Source: Nonomuraea aurantiaca (GTDB lineage Bacteria; Actinomycetota; Actinomycetes; Streptosporangiales; Streptosporangiaceae). Taken from it: 64,000 bases of DNA. Position 1 is the first letter of the stretch. Every line of letters starts with the position of its first letter. The notes below the pieces were generated by a model, which saw only the letters and a list, made by a program, of their open reading frames with translations, ran no database searches and was not told where the DNA came from. Position numbers and translations under genes: made by a program. The stretch covers positions 1 through 64,000 of the forward strand of contig NZ_JAIWNB010000017.1 of the NCBI RefSeq assembly GCF_020215705.1, written 5' to 3'. Of the stretch, positions 1 to 8,050 are shown piece by piece.

Positions 1-181
1 TCCGGTAGTCGCGCACGCCCCAGTCCCGCGCCTGCCGATCGGCGAGAGGATCGGCGGAATAGCTGGCGGCGTGATCGGCCAGCCAGGACAGGAACATGCG
101 CACCCGGGAGCGGTAGGTGCGCCGGGTCTCATCCGACAGCGGCGCGCGCTCCACGTTCGCGGTAACGCTGAACACTTGCAT
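1..181 (-). CDS. Tyrosine recombinase/integrase, N-terminal part only (runs off the window)
   Basis: Reading leftward from an ATG at 181-179, the first 60 codons give a protein beginning MQVFSVTANVERAPLSDE and continuing TRRTYRSRVRMFLSWLADHA. This is the pattern of the SAM-like core-binding domain found at the N-terminus of phage-type tyrosine recombinases (T-x-R-x-Y-x-x-x-x-x-x-F-x-x-W-L). The catalytic domain, with its R-H-R-Y residues, would lie beyond the window edge, so activity cannot be judged. It is divergent from the TetR gene at 208, only 26 bp away. It suggests that the left edge of the window touches an integrated or transposing element. Family assignment is by pattern and is fairly sure; the element type is unknown. 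Confidence 0.68.
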   Translation of the reverse strand, partial: MQVFSVTANVERAPLSDETRRTYRSRVRMFLSWLADHAASYSADPLADRQARDWGVRDYR

Positions 182-204
182 GGTAACCAATACATTCGTA
201 TAAG
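181..204. promoter_or_regulatory. Divergent promoter with two small palindromes
   Basis: The 26 bp between the recombinase and the TetR gene hold TGGT-A-ACCA (181-189) directly followed by ATAC-ATTC-GTAT (190-201). TATAAG at 199-204 looks like a -10 box for the rightward genes and would put the transcript start near 210-214, so the TetR message is probably leaderless. The palindromes are plausible TetR operators. This is inference from position and symmetry only. Confidence 0.4.
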
Positions 205-207
205 CTC

Positions 208-840
208 TTGGATGTGCGACCAATATCTGAAGAGGACCTGACGACGCGCGCCCGCATCCGCGACGCCGCGATGGCGTTGTTCGCCGAGCGGGGGGTTAAG
301 GCCACCACCATCCGCGGGATCGCCGAGGCCGCCAAAGTCTCGCCCGGCCTGGTGCAGCACCACTTCGGCGCCAAGGAAGAGCTGAGACAGGCGTGTGACG
401 AGTACGTCCTCAGCTACCTGCGCGAGCAGATCAACGTGGGTGTCACCGAACGCAACCTGGAAAAGCCCGAATTCATCGAGAACGTCCACCGGACCGCGCC
501 GCCCTTGATGAAATACCTCGGCCGCGCGCTCGTGGACGGTTCACCCGCGGCCGCCGCGATGTTCGACGAACTCGTCAGCGTGACGCAGGAGCATCTCGCC
601 ACCGACGACCACTGCGAGGTGGACCACCGCGCCCGCGCGACCGTGCTGACGGCGATGAAGCTGGGCATCACCGTGCTGCACGAGCACGTCTCCCGCGCAC
701 TGGGCACAGACCTTTACGCCCCGCAGGGCACGCTGCGCGTCGGCAAGGCGCAGCTCGACCTGATCAGACCGGAATTCATCGGCCGCGAGCTGTTCGACCA
801 GGCGCGGACAGGCTTGGAGAAATTCGAGGGACCCCAATGA
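208..840 (+). CDS. TetR-family transcriptional regulator of the adjacent ABC exporter
   Basis: A 210-aa protein with a classic TetR N-terminal helix-turn-helix: ARIRDAAMALFAERGVKATT followed by IAEAAKVSPGLVQHHF at about residues 34-53; the rest is an all-helical ligand-binding domain. It starts at TTG 208, or at in-frame GTG 214 if the message is leaderless. Its stop overlaps the start of the ABC ATPase gene (ATGA at 837-840), so regulator, ATPase and permease form one transcript. TetR proteins in this arrangement normally repress their own operon until a toxic substrate binds; that is inferred here, as is repression at the small palindromes just upstream. Confidence 0.88.
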   Translation: MDVRPISEEDLTTRARIRDAAMALFAERGVKATTIRGIAEAAKVSPGLVQHHFGAKEELRQACDEYVLSYLREQINVGVTERNLEKPEFIENVHRTAPPLMKYLGRALVDGSPAAAAMFDELVSVTQEHLATDDHCEVDHRARATVLTAMKLGITVLHEHVSRALGTDLYAPQGTLRVGKAQLDLIRPEFIGRELFDQARTGLEKFEGPQ

Positions 841-1727
841 ACGCCGCAGTGCACGCCGACGGCCTGGTCAAGACCTTCGGCCAGACCAAGGCCCTGGACG
901 GGCTCGACCTCACCGTCAAGACGGGCGAGGTGCACGGCTTCCTCGGCCCCAACGGCGCAGGCAAGACCACCACGATCCGCATTCTGCTGGGCCAGATGCG
1001 CGCCGACGGCGGCCGGATCGCGTTACTCGGCGGCGACCCCTGGCACGAGGCCACCGAACTGCACCGAAGGCTCGCCTACGTGCCCGGCGACGTCACCCTG
1101 TGGCCCTCGCTGACCGGCGGCGAGGTCATCGACCTGCTGGGCAGGGTACGCGGCGGCCTGAACCCCAGGCGGCGCGCCGAGCTGCTGGAGCGTTTCGAGC
1201 TCGACCCGCGCAAGAAGTGCCGCATCTACTCCAAGGGCAACCGTCAGAAGGTGGCGCTGGTGGCCGCCTTCGCCTCCGATGTGGAACTGCTGGTGCTCGA
1301 CGAGCCGACCTCGGGCCTGGACCCGCTCATGGAGGCGGTCTTCAACGAGTGCGTCCTGCAGGAAAAGCGCGAGGGCCGCACCGTGCTGCTGTCCAGCCAC
1401 ATCCTGTCGGAGGTGGAGACACTGTGCGACCGCGTCAGCATCATCCGCGCCGGCCGTAGTGTCGAGTCCGGCAGCCTGGCCGACCTGCGCCACCTCGCCC
1501 GCACCTCAGTGACCGCCGAGCTGATCGGGCCCGCGCCCGGCCTGGCCGTCCTGCCCGGCGTGTACGACCTGACCATGGACGGCGCCCGGCTGCGCTGCCA
1601 GGTGGACGGCGACGCGCTCACCGCGGTGCTCGCCGAACTGGCCAGGGCGGGCGTGCGCACCTTGACCACGCAGCCGCCGACGCTGGAGGAGCTGTTCCTG
1701 CGCCACTACGAGGGAGCCGCCAGATGA
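837..1727 (+). CDS. ABC exporter ATP-binding subunit (drug-efflux type)
   Basis: A 296-aa cytoplasmic ATPase. Walker A is GPNGAGKTT (residues 37-45), the signature loop is the YSKGNRQ variant (131-137), Walker B is LLVLDEP (151-157) followed by TSGLDP, and a switch histidine follows in SSHILSE. The roughly 70 residues after the nucleotide-binding domain match the C-terminal extension of daunorubicin/bacitracin-type export ATPases. It overlaps both neighbours by 4 bp (ATGA at each junction) and energises the permease encoded next. The SKGNRQK variant is typical of actinobacterial antibiotic exporters of this class. The substrate cannot be read from the sequence. Confidence 0.95.
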   Translation: MNAAVHADGLVKTFGQTKALDGLDLTVKTGEVHGFLGPNGAGKTTTIRILLGQMRADGGRIALLGGDPWHEATELHRRLAYVPGDVTLWPSLTGGEVIDLLGRVRGGLNPRRRAELLERFELDPRKKCRIYSKGNRQKVALVAAFASDVELLVLDEPTSGLDPLMEAVFNECVLQEKREGRTVLLSSHILSEVETLCDRVSIIRAGRSVESGSLADLRHLARTSVTAELIGPAPGLAVLPGVYDLTMDGARLRCQVDGDALTAVLAELARAGVRTLTTQPPTLEELFLRHYEGAAR

Positions 1728-3295
1728 CCGGCACCTGGGCCCTGATTCGGCTCATCGTGCGCAGGGACCGCGTGCTGCTGCCGGTGTGGATCGCGATCAC
1801 CGCGCTGCTGCCGGCCGGCATCGCCTCGACCACCACCGACCTGTACGCCGACCAGGCCGCCCGCGACTCTTTCGCGACGGTCTCGGCGAGCAACCCCGCG
1901 CAATTGGCCATGCGCGGTCCGATCTACGACGCGAGCGTCGGCGGCCTGACCGCCTGGACGCTCGGCTCGTCCCTCGCGCTGATCGGCGGGCTGATCAGCA
2001 TCCTGCTGGTGATCAGGCATACCCGGGTCGAGGAGGAGACCGGTCGGCGCGAGCTGCTGGGTTCGGGTGTCATCGGCCGCCACGCCCCGCTGGCCACCGC
2101 GCTCGCGGTCGTGCTGGCCGCCAACCTGCTGCTGGGCCTGCTGTCGGTGCCCGCCCTGGTCGCGGGCGGCCTGCCTGCGGGGTCTTCGCTGCTGTTCGGG
2201 CTGTCCACTGCTGCGGGCGGCTGGGTGTTCGCGGCCGTGGCCGCCGTCGCCGCGCAGCTCACCGCCTCGTCCGGTACGGCTCGCGGGCTGGCCATCGGCG
2301 CCGGCGGGTTGCTGTTCGCGCTGCGCGCGCTGGCCGACGCCGGCGGCATTGGCTGGCTGGCGTGGCTGTCGCCGTTCGGCTGGGTCCGGCTGACCAAACC
2401 CTACGCTGGCGACCGGTGGTGGGTCCTGGGGCTGATCGCGGTGTTCGTCGCCGCCCTGGCGGCGGCCGCCTTCGCGCTGTCCACGCGGCGTGATGTGGCT
2501 GGCGGCCTGCTCCCCGCCCGCCCCGGACCCACCACCGGGACGCTGTCGGGCTCGTTCGGCCTGGCCGCTCGCCTGCACCGGGGCACACTCGCAGGCTTCG
2601 CGATCGGTTTCGGCCTGATGGGCGTCCTGCTCGGCGTGGCGGCGCGCGGGCTGGATGCCCAGGTTGACACGCCGCAGTTCCGGGAGCTTGCCGCCACCAT
2701 CGGCGGCACCGACGCCCGTATCTCGGACGTGTTCTTCACGTTCGTGATGTACGTGCTCAGCCAGCTCGTGGCGGGGGCGGCACTGGTGTCGGCATTGCGC
2801 GCCCGTGGCGAGGAGGCGGCGGGGCGGGCCGAGCTGCTGCTGTCCACCCCTGTCGGTCGGCTGCGCTGGGCGCTGAGCCACCTGGTGTTCGCCATCTTGA
2901 GCCCCCTGCTGCTGCTGGCTGTACTAGGCGCGGCGGCGGGGCTCGCCTACGACGGCGACGTGGCCCGCGTCACCGGGGCCACGCTGGCCTACCTGCCCGC
3001 GGTCTGGACCGTCGTCGGGATCGCGATGCTACTGTTCGGCATGCTGCCACGGCTGGCGGCGGCCGTCAGCTGGACCATGCTCGGCCTCTTCCTGGTCGTG
3101 GATCTGCTGGCGGAGTTCAAGCTGGCCAGCGGGATCGTCCTGGACCTTTCACCGTTCGTACACGTGCCGGCGATGTTACTGCGCGGTGCCTCCTCACCGG
3201 TGGCGCCGCTGCTGGAACTGACCGTGGCAGCCGTTACCCTGGCCACGGCGGGGCTGGCGTTCCTGCGCCGCCGCGACCTGATGCCCTCTGCCTGA
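1724..3295 (+). CDS. ABC exporter permease, large two-repeat type
   Basis: A 523-aa, very hydrophobic protein with about a dozen predicted membrane segments in two similar halves; each half begins with a short amphipathic stretch (LIRLIVRRDRVLL and ARLHRGTLAGFAIGF) and contains an E-E-x-G/A-R-x-E-L motif (VEEETGRRELL and EEAAGRAELL). This is the exporter-permease family that pairs with the preceding ATPase, seen next to TetR regulators in actinomycetes. It is the last gene of the operon. It is probably involved in export of an antibiotic or other toxic amphiphile (inference). Confidence 0.9.
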   Translation: MTGTWALIRLIVRRDRVLLPVWIAITALLPAGIASTTTDLYADQAARDSFATVSASNPAQLAMRGPIYDASVGGLTAWTLGSSLALIGGLISILLVIRHTRVEEETGRRELLGSGVIGRHAPLATALAVVLAANLLLGLLSVPALVAGGLPAGSSLLFGLSTAAGGWVFAAVAAVAAQLTASSGTARGLAIGAGGLLFALRALADAGGIGWLAWLSPFGWVRLTKPYAGDRWWVLGLIAVFVAALAAAAFALSTRRDVAGGLLPARPGPTTGTLSGSFGLAARLHRGTLAGFAIGFGLMGVLLGVAARGLDAQVDTPQFRELAATIGGTDARISDVFFTFVMYVLSQLVAGAALVSALRARGEEAAGRAELLLSTPVGRLRWALSHLVFAILSPLLLLAVLGAAAGLAYDGDVARVTGATLAYLPAVWTVVGIAMLLFGMLPRLAAAVSWTMLGLFLVVDLLAEFKLASGIVLDLSPFVHVPAMLLRGASSPVAPLLELTVAAVTLATAGLAFLRRRDLMPSA

Positions 3296-3524
3296 AACGG
3301 CCCCATTGAGGAGCTGATGGCCGACATCGATATGAGCCACGATGCGGGGTTCACCGTCATACTGACCCCCGCAGCTGACGCTGTGGCGGTCGCGGCCAGG
3401 GGTGCGGCACGCCACCGACAACGTGTGATCTCTCGAAGTCCCAGATCAGACAAGGTTTGGCGGCTCATCGCACAGTTCTTAACGGCACCCCGGGTTCGTC
3501 AAGCTGGATAGCAAAGGCGCGTGG
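3296..3524. other. Intergenic stretch, no gene recognised
   Basis: Between the exporter operon and the next gene there are 229 bp. A 64-codon open frame exists here but has no ribosome binding site and no recognisable product. The frame of the downstream gene stays open back to a TAA at 3480-3482, so about 14 extra codons without a good start precede the GTG chosen for that gene. Confidence 0.4.
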
Positions 3525-4382
3525 GTGCTGGCCTTTTTGGTCGCCAGACGCGTCGCCCCCGACAAAGGGCGCGGCGTCGGATTCGAACAGGAGTCCACCA
3601 AATGTTTCGACCGAAACATTTTCCTTCGCATCAGCGCCCGGGACTTCGCCCGCCGGACCGGCACCAGCGCCAAGCGAGTTATGGCCTTCTTTGATGCTTG
3701 GGAACGGCTGGCTGATGAGGGCGTCGTTGACCACGCCGCTGATCTGCATCCGGACACGGAGGTCGAGCTCCCGGACAGCCGGAAATATCCCTTCTATGGC
3801 TCGAAGGGCTATTACCGGAGCTGGGAGGCCGCCAGCCTCAAGTCCGATCGGGTCGAGGCGATCGAGGAGGAGGCGGAGAAGTCGGGAACCCGCCCTTCGG
3901 CCGTCGCCTACATCCTCAATCACCCGACGGCGATCAAGACCGCGCTCCTGACTGATGAGCCGACGCGAACGGCGGCGTGGGAGGCGCTTGAGGAGTTCGA
4001 CGCCCGTCAGGCGGCCGCAGATGCTGACCGCGCCGCGGCCGCCGAGGTCACCAGCGAGCGGCAGCGCGAATACGACGACGTCATCCGCGCAGAGCGGGAC
4101 GCCTACGCCGCGCAAGCCCGCGAAGCAGGCGAAGGATCGCAGGCCGATGCGTCCATGGACGTCTTCAACGCGATGGCCGAGATCCGCATGGCCGCCTCGC
4201 GGGCGCTGGCGCTGCTGAGCAAGCAAGAGATCAACTTCACCACGGACCGCGCGGAGGCCATCGCGGAGCTGTGTGACGGCGCCGAGGCGGCTATCGCCGC
4301 GGTCCGTGACATGGCCACCGGCGCTGCTCTGGACGACGCCGCGCTCGCCGCTTTCATGGACGAGAACGGCAAATTCCTGTGA
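3525..4382 (+). CDS. Hypothetical protein, alpha-helical and charged
   Basis: A 285-aa protein I do not recognise. The N-terminal third contains a possible DNA-binding segment (ISARDFARRTGTSAKRVMAFFDAWERLADEG has helix-turn-helix spacing), and a middle stretch at about residues 150-200 is rich in Ala, Glu and Arg and probably forms a coiled coil. The GTG start at 3525 has AAAGG at 3513-3517; the frame is open back to 3480 and the upstream codons (HPGFVKLDSKGAW) look protein-like, so the true N-terminus may be missing or out of frame. It overlaps the next gene by 4 bp (GTGA), so the two are co-translated. The company of a recombinase at the window edge suggests cargo of an integrated element, but that is only a guess. 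Confidence 0.6.
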   Translation: MLAFLVARRVAPDKGRGVGFEQESTKCFDRNIFLRISARDFARRTGTSAKRVMAFFDAWERLADEGVVDHAADLHPDTEVELPDSRKYPFYGSKGYYRSWEAASLKSDRVEAIEEEAEKSGTRPSAVAYILNHPTAIKTALLTDEPTRTAAWEALEEFDARQAAADADRAAAAEVTSERQREYDDVIRAERDAYAAQAREAGEGSQADASMDVFNAMAEIRMAASRALALLSKQEINFTTDRAEAIAELCDGAEAAIAAVRDMATGAALDDAALAAFMDENGKFL

Positions 4383-4699
4383 GCCGCCGCCGTGATGAGA
4401 TGGGCTGGACCCGGGCCGAGAACGACGTCGCCGAAGTGATGATCTGGCTGCGCGGCAACCACGGCCGCGAGCTCAGCTACGCCGACATCGCCGCCGTCGT
4501 CGGCATCAAGGACGGTGCCCGTCTGCGGCGGGCCGTCAAGGTCGCCCGCGTGGTCGCGGCCAACCGGGGCGATCGCCTGGAAAGATTCCTGCCATCGCAA
4601 AGCCCCGCCCGTCGCCGGGTCTTCGATCGTTATCTGGGGTACTCAAGCGTTCTAGCTGGTCAGCCGCTTGAAGGTCTGTCAGGCACGTCAGGCAAGTAG
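4379..4699 (+). CDS. Hypothetical small protein, possible winged-helix
   Basis: A 106-aa basic protein starting at GTG 4379 inside the GTGA overlap with the preceding gene. Residues around 30-60 (LSYADIAAVVGIKDGARLRRAVKVARVVAANRG) have the spacing of a helix-turn-helix or winged helix followed by a positively charged helix. No family recognised. Its coupling to the 285-aa gene suggests a two-component functional pair, both perhaps binding DNA. The last 25 residues are low in structure and the true end is plausible but unproven. Confidence 0.52.
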   Translation: MSRRRDEMGWTRAENDVAEVMIWLRGNHGRELSYADIAAVVGIKDGARLRRAVKVARVVAANRGDRLERFLPSQSPARRRVFDRYLGYSSVLAGQPLEGLSGTSGK

Positions 4700-4793
4700 G
4701 TTGCTCGCGTTCGGCGCGCAGGTGGATGGTCGAGAGGTCCATTGGTCGCGTGAAAAGACCGCGCTGGACGCTGCCGCGCCGGTGGTCCGGTGG

Positions 4794-5249
4794 TCAGTGG
4801 CGGGTGCGGCGGGACAGGGCTTGTCCCGCGGGCAAATCGGCGACGAAGGCCCGGAGGAACCCGAAGAGGTGCTCCAGATCGTGCCCCTCGGCTGCGGCGT
4901 CGATAGACCGGTAGAGATCGTCTTCGATCCTGATGATCTTCTGGCCGAGCTGGGCTCCTTCCGCAGTGAGCGACAACTCGACGTGGCGGCGATCGTGGGT
5001 TGCCACTTCGCGCTTGACCAGGCTGGCGGCGACCAGCCGGTCGACGAGTCGGCTCGGGCTGGTGCCGCTCTCGCAGATCAGCAGTTCGCCGAGGCCGTTG
5101 AGTGTCAGGGGCCCTCGCTCCTGGAGGACGCGGATGACCTCGGCTTGGGAGGGCGTGAAGCCCAGCGGTCGCAGGGCCTGGCCGAGCATCCGGTTGCCTT
5201 CTCGTTGCGCGGCCAGGATCAGATAGCGGAGCTCTTCAGCGGCCCGCAC
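4794..5249 (-). CDS. MarR-family transcriptional regulator
   Basis: A 151-aa protein with the MarR fold: an N-terminal dimerisation helix (LILAAQREGNRMLGQALRPL), the winged helix-turn-helix at about residues 35-95 (LTLNGLGELLICESGTSPSRLVDRLV) and the wing motif DRRHVELSLT (86-95). It starts at GTG 5249, 14 bp inside the upstream hydrolase gene, so the two are translationally coupled. It is expected to bind the perfect 20-bp palindrome in front of the hydrolase and repress both genes; MarR proteins typically release DNA when they bind small phenolic or amphipathic ligands. Confidence 0.9.
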   Translation of the reverse strand: MRAAEELRYLILAAQREGNRMLGQALRPLGFTPSQAEVIRVLQERGPLTLNGLGELLICESGTSPSRLVDRLVAASLVKREVATHDRRHVELSLTAEGAQLGQKIIRIEDDLYRSIDAAAEGHDLEHLFGFLRAFVADLPAGQALSRRTRH

Positions 5250-5988
5250 TGGCCACCTCGGGCTCGTCGAGGCTTTCGGCCAGGAACATCTCGACGGCGC
5301 GGGCGTAGGTCTCGGGATGGGTGAAGCGGAACATGTGCCCGGTCCGCTCCAGCACGATCTCGCTGGCGTTCGGGATCCCAGCGCGCATGATCTGCGCCGC
5401 CTCCTCGCCGATCAGCTTGTCGTGTGACGGTGTGATGATCAGAGTCGGGGCTGCGACCTTGTCCAGACGGTCGGTGTAGTCGGCGGCCAGTGCCGCGGTG
5501 AGGCGGGCTCCGAAGGATGTGGCCGGGGTGTTGGCCAAGAACAGGTGGCGGCTGTCGGCCTCGCTCCAGGGGATCTGGCCCTCGGCATCGTGGGGTGAGG
5601 CCAGCCGGTGGGCGTGTGCGCGCAGTACCAGCTGCCGGTAGAGGTCGCCGCGCAGCCGGCCCATGAGCCGCATGGCGGTTTTCCAGAGCGGTGAGGAGAT
5701 CGGGTTGGCGGCGAAGCCGCCGGACATCACCAAGCCGCGGAGCCCGGCCGGTTGGCGGACGGCCAGCGCCAGCGCGATGTTCGCTCCGAAGGAGTCGCCG
5801 ACCAGCACGTATTCGTCCAGGTCAGCGATGTGAGCCGCAGTGGCGTCGGCGTAGGCCTCCATGTCGTTGACGTCTTCGGGAAGGCGGAAGGTGCGTCGGG
5901 GCCGGTGAGCCAGGGGGGTGAGCTGCTCGAGGTCCCAGGGGGCGCCGGAGAAGCAGGGGATGAAGACCAGCGTCGGTTCGTTCGTCAT
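5236..5988 (-). CDS. Alpha/beta-hydrolase
   Basis: A 250-aa cytoplasmic alpha/beta-hydrolase. The nucleophile elbow is GDSFG (residues 64-68, Ser66); the likely acid is Asp190 (TPSHD) and the base His218 (ERTGH). The start chosen is the ATG at 5988, giving MTNEPTLVFIPCFSG; an in-frame ATG 21 bp upstream would put the operator inside the coding region. A -10 box lies so close that the ATG is probably the first transcribed codon. It forms an operon with the MarR gene, whose regulator probably senses the hydrolase substrate or a related compound. The substrate is unknown. Confidence 0.88.
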   Translation of the reverse strand: MTNEPTLVFIPCFSGAPWDLEQLTPLAHRPRRTFRLPEDVNDMEAYADATAAHIADLDEYVLVGDSFGANIALALAVRQPAGLRGLVMSGGFAANPISSPLWKTAMRLMGRLRGDLYRQLVLRAHAHRLASPHDAEGQIPWSEADSRHLFLANTPATSFGARLTAALAADYTDRLDKVAAPTLIITPSHDKLIGEEAAQIMRAGIPNASEIVLERTGHMFRFTHPETYARAVEMFLAESLDEPEVASAGR

Positions 5989-5990
5989 GG

Positions 5991-6023
5991 AGATTAGATT
6001 ACACGACATATATGTCGTGTCAA
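5991..6023 (-). promoter_or_regulatory. Promoter with a perfect 20-bp palindromic operator
   Basis: On the minus strand TTGACA (6023-6018) is followed after 16 bp by TAATCT (6001-5996), and the hydrolase ATG starts 8 bp further on, which predicts a leaderless message. Between the two boxes lies ACACGACATATATGTCGTGT (6001-6020), a perfect inverted repeat with no spacer. A repressor bound there would block RNA polymerase directly. The MarR protein encoded downstream is the obvious candidate. Confidence 0.78.
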
Positions 6024-6063
6024 ATAATCTGTATGGGCAGCCCCGCCAGACAGCCCGAGGCGC

Positions 6064-6357
6064 TCAGGCCAGGAGGCCCAGGGTTTCGGGTGTTTCCCAG
6101 GCCGTCAGCTGCCGCTCAGGGTCGGTTTCCTCCTGCGCGCACTGGTTGATCAGCTCGGCGAGGGCTTGCCGGTCCTCCTCGGACAGGTCCTGCAGGAGGG
6201 CGATCACCGGCTCCAGGACCTCCATCGTGGCCTCAGGCGTGATGGCGTCGTCATCGCTGAGATCCAGTCTGACGACGACGTCAGTGAGGGCTTTGGCCAG
6301 GGTCCACGATGCGGGCCCGCGAAAGCGCTTTGCCGCCGCGCTCGATGGCATCGCCAT
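6064..6357 (-). CDS. Small acidic hypothetical protein
   Basis: A 97-aa protein, with an Ala/Arg-rich start and an acidic, helix-rich remainder (LTDVVVRLDLSDDDAITPEATMEVLEPVIALLQDLSEEDRQALAELINQCAQEE). No family recognised. It lies 56 bp after the WYL regulator gene on the same strand and may be co-transcribed with it; the start lacks a strong ribosome binding site, and ATG 6351 is an equally good choice. Protein-like composition makes it more likely real than not. Confidence 0.5.
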   Translation of the reverse strand: MAMPSSAAAKRFRGPASWTLAKALTDVVVRLDLSDDDAITPEATMEVLEPVIALLQDLSEEDRQALAELINQCAQEETDPERQLTAWETPETLGLLA

Positions 6358-6413
6358 GCCAAGCTGTGCGCTGTCATTCCCTGCTCGACGATTACGGCAG
6401 TGGAGTGGCGGTC

Positions 6414-7421
6414 CTACTGGTGATCGGTGCCGGTGGTGTAGCGGGCGGCGGCCTCGGCCGCCTTGCGGGCCAGGGCCTGGCGGAGTTCGGCTGGGGTGAG
6501 GACTTCGGCGTCGGTGCCGAAGGCCAGCAGTAGCTCGGCTGCGGCCAGGGAGCGAAAGCGCAGCTCGACGTGTACCCGCTCCGGTCGGTCGTCGGCGTCG
6601 GGTGAGAGGCCGGTGGGAGGGGGCCCGGCCAGGTCTGCTTCGTGGATGCGCAGGAATCTGGCCAGGATGTCCCGGTGGACGCTGACCGTGACGGGCAATG
6701 GGGCGGGGATGTCGTCGATATGACGGCGCAGGCCGTCCCAGACGTCGGCCAGTTCGAGGCCGGCGCGGCGTCGTACGGGCTCGTCGAGGATGGCGGCTGA
6801 CAGGGCTCGGTCGGATCGGAAGAGTGCGGGCTCGCCGCGGTGGTCGGCGACCAGGTACCAGACGCCGGCCTTGTTGACCAGGCTGTACGGATCGAGAGTG
6901 TAGGAGCGGACGCGGTTGTCACGGCCGTGCCGGTAGCGCAGGCGCAGCCGCCGGTCGGTGAAGACGGCCTGCTGGAGTACGGCCAGATCGGTGGCCGGGC
7001 CGGTGATGGGGCGTGCCGGTCCGCCGCGCCAGCGCACCGGGTCGATGAGGATGCGGCGGCTGGCCAGGTCGGCGTCCGGCCGGTGCGGGGCGGGCAGGGC
7101 GGCCATCAGCTTGCGCAGTGCGGAGCCGAGCGCCTGCCCCAGGCCCAGCTCAGCGTGAGCACGGTCGGACAGCAGCACGAACAGGGCGCGGGCCTCGTCG
7201 GCGGTCAGGCCGGTGACGTTGGTCCGGTAGCCGGGCAGCAGGGCGATGCCGCCATGGGGCCCGCGCACGGTGTAGACGGGCACGCCGGCCGACGACAGCG
7301 CCTCGATGTCGCGCATGACGGTGCGGACCGACACCTCCAGGCGCTCGGCCAGCTCGCCGGCGGGCAGCCGGCCGTGCGTCTGGAGCAGCAGCAGGATCGA
7401 CAGCAGGCGCTCGGACCTCAT
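6414..7421 (-). CDS. WYL-domain transcriptional regulator (YafY-like)
   Basis: A 335-aa regulator. Residues 1-55 form an HTH_11-type DNA-binding domain (MRSERLLSILLLLQTHGRLP, then ELAERLEVSVRTVMRDIEAL); the WYL domain follows at about residues 155-225 (LRYRHGRDNRVRSYTLDPYS, then GVWYLVADHRG) and a C-terminal WCX-type extension ends the protein. The frame is open far upstream, but ATG 7421 is chosen because it begins exactly at the conserved N-terminus. It is divergent from the SnoaL-like gene at 7561, with a clear palindrome between them, and probably controls that gene. WYL domains sense nucleic acid or small ligands in known cases; the signal here is unknown. Confidence 0.9.
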   Translation of the reverse strand: MRSERLLSILLLLQTHGRLPAGELAERLEVSVRTVMRDIEALSSAGVPVYTVRGPHGGIALLPGYRTNVTGLTADEARALFVLLSDRAHAELGLGQALGSALRKLMAALPAPHRPDADLASRRILIDPVRWRGGPARPITGPATDLAVLQQAVFTDRRLRLRYRHGRDNRVRSYTLDPYSLVNKAGVWYLVADHRGEPALFRSDRALSAAILDEPVRRRAGLELADVWDGLRRHIDDIPAPLPVTVSVHRDILARFLRIHEADLAGPPPTGLSPDADDRPERVHVELRFRSLAAAELLLAFGTDAEVLTPAELRQALARKAAEAAARYTTGTDHQ

Positions 7422-7437
7422 GGTTCCAAAATTACCC

Positions 7438-7466
7438 AGGTATATGACAGCACCTGACATATACCT
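7438..7466. promoter_or_regulatory. Inverted repeat, probable operator of the WYL regulator
   Basis: AGGTATATG (7438-7446) and CATATACCT (7458-7466) are perfect 9-bp arms separated by 11 bp, in an AT-richer patch between the divergent WYL and SnoaL-like genes. Position and symmetry fit a site bound by a dimeric regulator. Confidence 0.65.
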
Positions 7467-7560
7467 CGGTGAAGCTGCAGGCAGACGAGCCACCCGCAGG
7501 GGGCGGCTTCGAGCGTCCCCGGCCTTGCCGGGGACAGAGCACCACGAAAGGAACTGTGCT

Positions 7561-7935
7561 GTGACCGCAACGAACGCGCTCGCCCAGAAGATCGCCGAGG
7601 ATTTCGTCCGCGCGTGGACCGGCAAGGACGTCGAGAAGGCGCTGAGCCTGCTCGCCGACGACGTCGTGTGCGAGGCCCCGAGCGGCATATTCGAGGGGGT
7701 GGAGGGCTACCGCCGGTTCCTCGAACCGTTCGCGAGCACGATCACCCGCGCCACCGTCATCGACGTCCTGGGCAACGGCACGAACGCGGCGACCGTGTAC
7801 ACCGTCGACACGCCCATCCTGAAGGACTTCCGGGGCACCGACTACCTCACCGTCGAGAACGGCAGGATCACGCGCGTGATCAGCGTCTTCGACCGGCTTC
7901 CGATGGCTCAGGCCAGAGGCGACATCCAGCCCTGA
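7561..7935 (+). CDS. SnoaL-like/NTF2-fold protein
   Basis: A 124-aa protein of the nuclear-transport-factor-2-like fold: a helical start with FVRAWTGKDVEKALSLLADD, then EAPSGIFEGVEGYRRFLEPF and a curved sheet ending TVENGRITRVISVFDRLP. Such proteins are cyclases, isomerases or binding proteins for small ligands, and the catalytic role here cannot be told. The start is GTG 7561, preceded by AAAGGA at 7547-7552. It is transcribed away from the WYL regulator, which is its likely controller. Confidence 0.82.
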   Translation: MTATNALAQKIAEDFVRAWTGKDVEKALSLLADDVVCEAPSGIFEGVEGYRRFLEPFASTITRATVIDVLGNGTNAATVYTVDTPILKDFRGTDYLTVENGRITRVISVFDRLPMAQARGDIQP

Positions 7936-8050
7936 CCCGGCCTTGCGCCGGCGGGCCCGCATATGTGAGCAGCCTCGGTCAGGAGGCGCGGGCCTGCTCG
8001 GCCGCTGTCTGTCATCACGCCTGACTGGTCCTGCCTGCCGGCGTCGTGCG

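Noticed and set aside
1706..2881. Long minus-strand frame opposite the ABC permease
   Set aside because: Gln/Arg/Gly-rich antisense shadow of a convincing membrane protein.
3317..3511. 64-codon frame between exporter and unknown genes
   Set aside because: No ribosome binding site, no recognisable product and a composition unlike neighbouring genes.
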